Shown piece by piece: positions 61,533 to 64,000 of a stretch of DNA of 64,000 bases. The DNA is from Gp6-AA40 sp035293405. GTDB taxonomy: Bacteria > Acidobacteriota > Vicinamibacteria > Vicinamibacterales > UBA2999. A model generated the notes under the pieces. That model was not told the DNA's origin. It was given only the letters and a program-made list of their open reading frames with translations, and made no database searches. Position numbers and translations under genes: made by a program. The stretch spans positions 1 through 64,000 of the forward strand of contig DATDOE010000093.1 in assembly GCA_035293405.1 (NCBI GenBank), read 5' to 3'. Every line of letters begins with the position of its first letter. The first letter of the stretch is position 1.

Positions 61533-62471
61533 TTACTTGCCTTCCGCCGTCCGAATCTCGCGCGTCTTCAGTGCAATGTCGATGACCAGCTTCTCGAGCT
61601 CTGATGTGTAGCGCGACTGGTCCATGCTTTCTTTGAGCAGCCGCAGCGCCTCGACCCGGCGCTCGAGATCGCGCCGCTCCTGGTACAGCGCGCGCAGCTT
61701 CGGGTCGGCCGGCAGCCCCTCGTCGCCGGCCACACCAAGGGAGACGATGTTGGCGACCCGGCCATCCTTGTTCTTCGGGTCGCTACCGGTCGCAGAGGGA
61801 GCCGTGCTTCCCTCCTTGTCCCCATCGTCATCGAGCAGCGCGTGCTCGGTGGCCAGCAGCCCCTCGCGTTCGTAGGCGCGCGTGACCTCCGCCTTGGCAT
61901 AGGTGAAGGCCTCGAGCACGCTAACGCGTTTGTTCTTGTCCGCATCCGCCGCCGTTGAGGTCAGCGCATCGACGAAATAGCCGCCGAAGAGCGTGGTGAA
62001 GTGCTCGGCCCCGCTCCGCGTGGCGGTCACGATCGTGCGTCCCGGGGCAGAGAGCTCCTCGACAAACGGGCCGCTCGAGCTCGCCGCGTTGACGAGCACC
62101 ACCTGCTTGGTCGGCAGCTTGCGCAACAACGCGCCGAAGTCCGAGGCCGCCATGTCGGGTCCGGGCAGATTGAACTTCGACACGCCGCCGGCGAAGCTGC
62201 CGTGCCCGATGAGCGTGATGAACACGACATCCTCCGGGCCCGCCTGCCTGGCAAACCCGTCGAGCGCCTTCGCGATCTCGTCGCGCGTCGAGCGGCCGGA
62301 GACGCGCGTGTCGCCTTCGCCCGGCTGATCGACCAGATACACCACTCGCTCCTTGGGCACGCCGAGACGCTCGGACGCTTCGGCGAGCGTGGTGCCCCAC
62401 TTGTGAAACGTCTTACCGTGCTCGGGATCCCCGGCCAGGCCCACGACGATGAGCAGGAACGCCTTGAGCAT
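61533..62471 (-). CDS. Caspase/C13-fold protein lacking the catalytic Cys
   Basis: 312 residues from ATG 62471, overlapping the upstream stop by one base (TGATG). Starts with MLKAFLLIVVGLAGDPEHGK, a likely signal peptide or first strand. The caspase-hemoglobinase fold is suggested by VYLVDQPGEGDTR, ITLIGHGSF with His90-Gly, and VVLVNAASSSGPFVEEL where a DxCxSG-type nucleophile would be expected. No Cys is present there, so it is probably a pseudo-enzyme or uses Ser. ADADKNKRVSVLEAFTYA and LATEHALLDDDGD follow, then a C-terminal coiled coil. Likely partner of the MoxR/VWA proteins. Confidence 0.75.
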   Translation of the reverse strand: MLKAFLLIVVGLAGDPEHGKTFHKWGTTLAEASERLGVPKERVVYLVDQPGEGDTRVSGRSTRDEIAKALDGFARQAGPEDVVFITLIGHGSFAGGVSKFNLPGPDMAASDFGALLRKLPTKQVVLVNAASSSGPFVEELSAPGRTIVTATRSGAEHFTTLFGGYFVDALTSTAADADKNKRVSVLEAFTYAKAEVTRAYEREGLLATEHALLDDDGDKEGSTAPSATGSDPKNKDGRVANIVSLGVAGDEGLPADPKLRALYQERRDLERRVEALRLLKESMDQSRYTSELEKLVIDIALKTREIRTAEGK

Positions 62472-64000
62472 CAGGCGAGACCTACGATGCGGCGGTAGCC
62501 CCATTCCGCGCAGACGAGCCCCATCAGCGTGATGAGGATGATGGGCATGTTCCAGAGCTCGCGTTCCTCGATCGAGGTCACCCCTCGTCCGGCGTAGCGC
62601 ACGTCTTCGGCAAGGCCCTTCGCCGTGTCCGGCGTATAGAATTTGCCGCCGGTCTCCTCGGCGATTCGCCGGAGAGGCGCGGCGTGCATCGTCGGATCGA
62701 AATACTCGGCCTCGCTCGGTGCGGCGCGCACGTACGCGACGCCACTGCCCACGGGCTGTCCGCCGGCGCGGGTCGCGTCCACCGTGATCTCGTACGCGCC
62801 GGCCTCGGTGCTCACGAACGTTCCGCGGTACTGGCCGTCGCGCTCACCGGTCCACTGCAGCGGCACCGTGATCGTCTTGCCGCCGGGCCGCGCCACCTGG
62901 GCGACAAGCGTGGCGTCGTTCAGCTCGACGAACCGCTTGTCCACGATCGCCGCTTCGATGGTGACCGCGTCGCCCGGCTCGACCCGATCGCTCGTGGTGT
63001 GCACGTCCACGACGCCCGGCACGCCATCGACCAGCCAGCGCAGCAGTTGACGCCAGTAGTGCTCATGCGTCTGATCCTCGAGAGGAATCGAGGCGTGCAT
63101 CTGCCACTGCCAGGTCTCCTGCAGCGTGAGCGCGATGCCCTTGCCCCGGCCGTATCGCTGCGACGACAGCACCGCCTGCGTGCGGCCGCGTTCGTCCGTC
63201 CCTTCGAGCAGCACCGTGGCCCCTGGCTTCACGGGTAGCGGCGCGTTGGTCGACGTGACCTGCGGCAACTCCGCCCAGCGAGCGACCGACTTCGCCTCGG
63301 AGTCCGCGATCTGCGTCACCGCGTGCGCCTGACCGGCGCGCGTCGGTGTGATCTTCAACCGCGCGAGTGGCCCTGCCTCGGACGCCCGGGTGCGCGGGTC
63401 GATGAGCAGCGGCAGCGCATCGGCCACCGGCGTGCCGCCGTACCCACCTTCACCGAAGGACCTGGCGCCGCCGAGCATGAGCAGGCCGCCGCCGCGACGC
63501 TCGACGAACTCCGCAATCATCTGCAGCTGATCGCCCGAGAACACGCCCGCCTCGACGCTGCCGAGGATCAGCCCGCGGTATCGGAACAACTCTTCACGCG
63601 TCTTGGGAAACCCGCCCACGAGCTCTTCGGGATCTTCCGGCTCGTCGCCGAAGAGGCGCATGAACTTGTTGTCAGCCGTCCGTTGCAGCGCGACCACTTC
63701 GAGGTTCTTGTCGTCGGCCACGGCGCGGCGCAGGAACTTCATCTCCCATCGCGGCTCGCCCTCGAAGTACAGAATCTGCTCGCGTGCGTCGCGGACGTTC
63801 ACCAGCGACTCGCGCACGTTGTTCTGCGTGACCAGCTCGCCATCCTGCGGCGTCACCTTGAACTTGAAGAGGCGTGGGCCCGCTTCCTCGGCCGTCGCGC
63901 GCACCCGAACCGGCGCGGGAGACCCGTCCGACGGGAGCTGCACCTCCTCGGATCCGACGATGCGCCCTTCGTCTTCCACGGTCACCGTGACCTTGCGACC
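62471..64000 (-). CDS. Large membrane-anchored protein with GATase-like domain (5' end outside window)
   Basis: At least 509 residues; the frame remains open to the window edge. A CARDB/Ig-like domain with VRVRATAEEAGPRLFKFKV is followed by a glutamine-amidotransferase-like domain: ILYFEGEPRWEMKFLRRAVA, LIIGSVEAGVFSGDQL-like GLILGSVEAG, FVERRGGGLLMLGGARSFGE. Then WQWQMHASIPLEDQTHEHYW and VDGVPG are shared with family members. One C-terminal TM (LWNMPIILITLMGLVCAEWG) anchors it. First visible gene of the operon, likely with an upstream VWA part beyond the window. Confidence 0.82.
   Translation of the reverse strand, partial: GRKVTVTVEDEGRIVGSEEVQLPSDGSPAPVRVRATAEEAGPRLFKFKVTPQDGELVTQNNVRESLVNVRDAREQILYFEGEPRWEMKFLRRAVADDKNLEVVALQRTADNKFMRLFGDEPEDPEELVGGFPKTREELFRYRGLILGSVEAGVFSGDQLQMIAEFVERRGGGLLMLGGARSFGEGGYGGTPVADALPLLIDPRTRASEAGPLARLKITPTRAGQAHAVTQIADSEAKSVARWAELPQVTSTNAPLPVKPGATVLLEGTDERGRTQAVLSSQRYGRGKGIALTLQETWQWQMHASIPLEDQTHEHYWRQLLRWLVDGVPGVVDVHTTSDRVEPGDAVTIEAAIVDKRFVELNDATLVAQVARPGGKTITVPLQWTGERDGQYRGTFVSTEAGAYEITVDATRAGGQPVGSGVAYVRAAPSEAEYFDPTMHAAPLRRIAEETGGKFYTPDTAKGLAEDVRYAGRGVTSIEERELWNMPIILITLMGLVCAEWGYRRIVGLA

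Overview
The window is GC-rich, densely coded DNA that looks like the chromosome of an acidobacterium, most likely of the Vicinamibacteria. This rests on three orphan macrolide-exporter-type permeases (ADOP family), one of them preceded by a PadR regulator. It also rests on a VWFA-related acidobacterial protein, two DUF4159 proteins beside a DUF4175/MoxR/BatA operon, and many short hairpin repeats between and inside genes. The assignment is inferred from gene content, not from a marker-gene tree. I found no rRNA, tRNA, CRISPR array or transposase gene.

Layout, left half. Positions 1-4600 hold the 3' part of rho, a GT2 glycosyltransferase, an O-antigen-ligase-like membrane protein and rpmE (L31). 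At 4.7-6.6 kb is a chemoreceptor. At 6.6-10.6 kb, on the minus strand, is a helicase/exonuclease pair matching MrfA/MrfB (YprA/YprB). It is preceded by a large polytopic membrane protein with a discoidin-like tail. From 13 to 24.8 kb lie a methyltransferase, a Ser/Thr kinase with TPRs, an APC permease, an HpcH/HpaI aldolase, a small membrane protein, an aminotransferase, a second methyltransferase, an ADOP permease and a short-chain dehydrogenase. At 25-27.9 kb is a three-gene NAD(P) transhydrogenase operon (pntAA-pntAB-pntB). It is followed by a secreted protein, lspA and a methyltransferase.

Layout, right half. At 30.7-37.5 kb are a VWFA protein and a divergent PadR-ADOP-ADOP operon with a visible promoter and paired operator repeats. 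At 37.5-39.8 kb is a GbsR-type regulator operon carrying a DUF393-MBOAT fusion. Then come an MBL-fold hydrolase, a lipoprotein, an MFS exporter, a PilZ protein with a pseudo-receiver, a PQQ-propeller protein, an AraC/GyrI regulator, cystathionine beta-synthase, a DUF486 protein and an RhlE-type RNA helicase. From 64 kb back to 52 kb runs one compact minus-strand operon: a large membrane-anchored protein (cut by the window edge), a caspase/C13-fold protein without the catalytic Cys, a MoxR ATPase, a DUF58 protein, a BatA-like VWA protein, a giant DUF4175 protein and two DUF4159 proteins. Several of its genes overlap by 1-4 bases.

The most unusual theme is the repeats. A set of hairpins with different stems but a shared four-base loop and a shared CTAC/GTAG flank occurs between genes. 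Copies also lie inside coding sequence: in the MrfB exonuclease domain and N-terminus, and at the stop codon of a methyltransferase. A separate direct repeat forms the tail of PntAB. A second class is made of short repeated words, often facing their own reverse complement, that fill intergenic spacers and create false N-terminal extensions of open frames. The MoxR/pseudo-caspase operon and the repeat-invaded MrfAB pair are the best candidates for undescribed biology.
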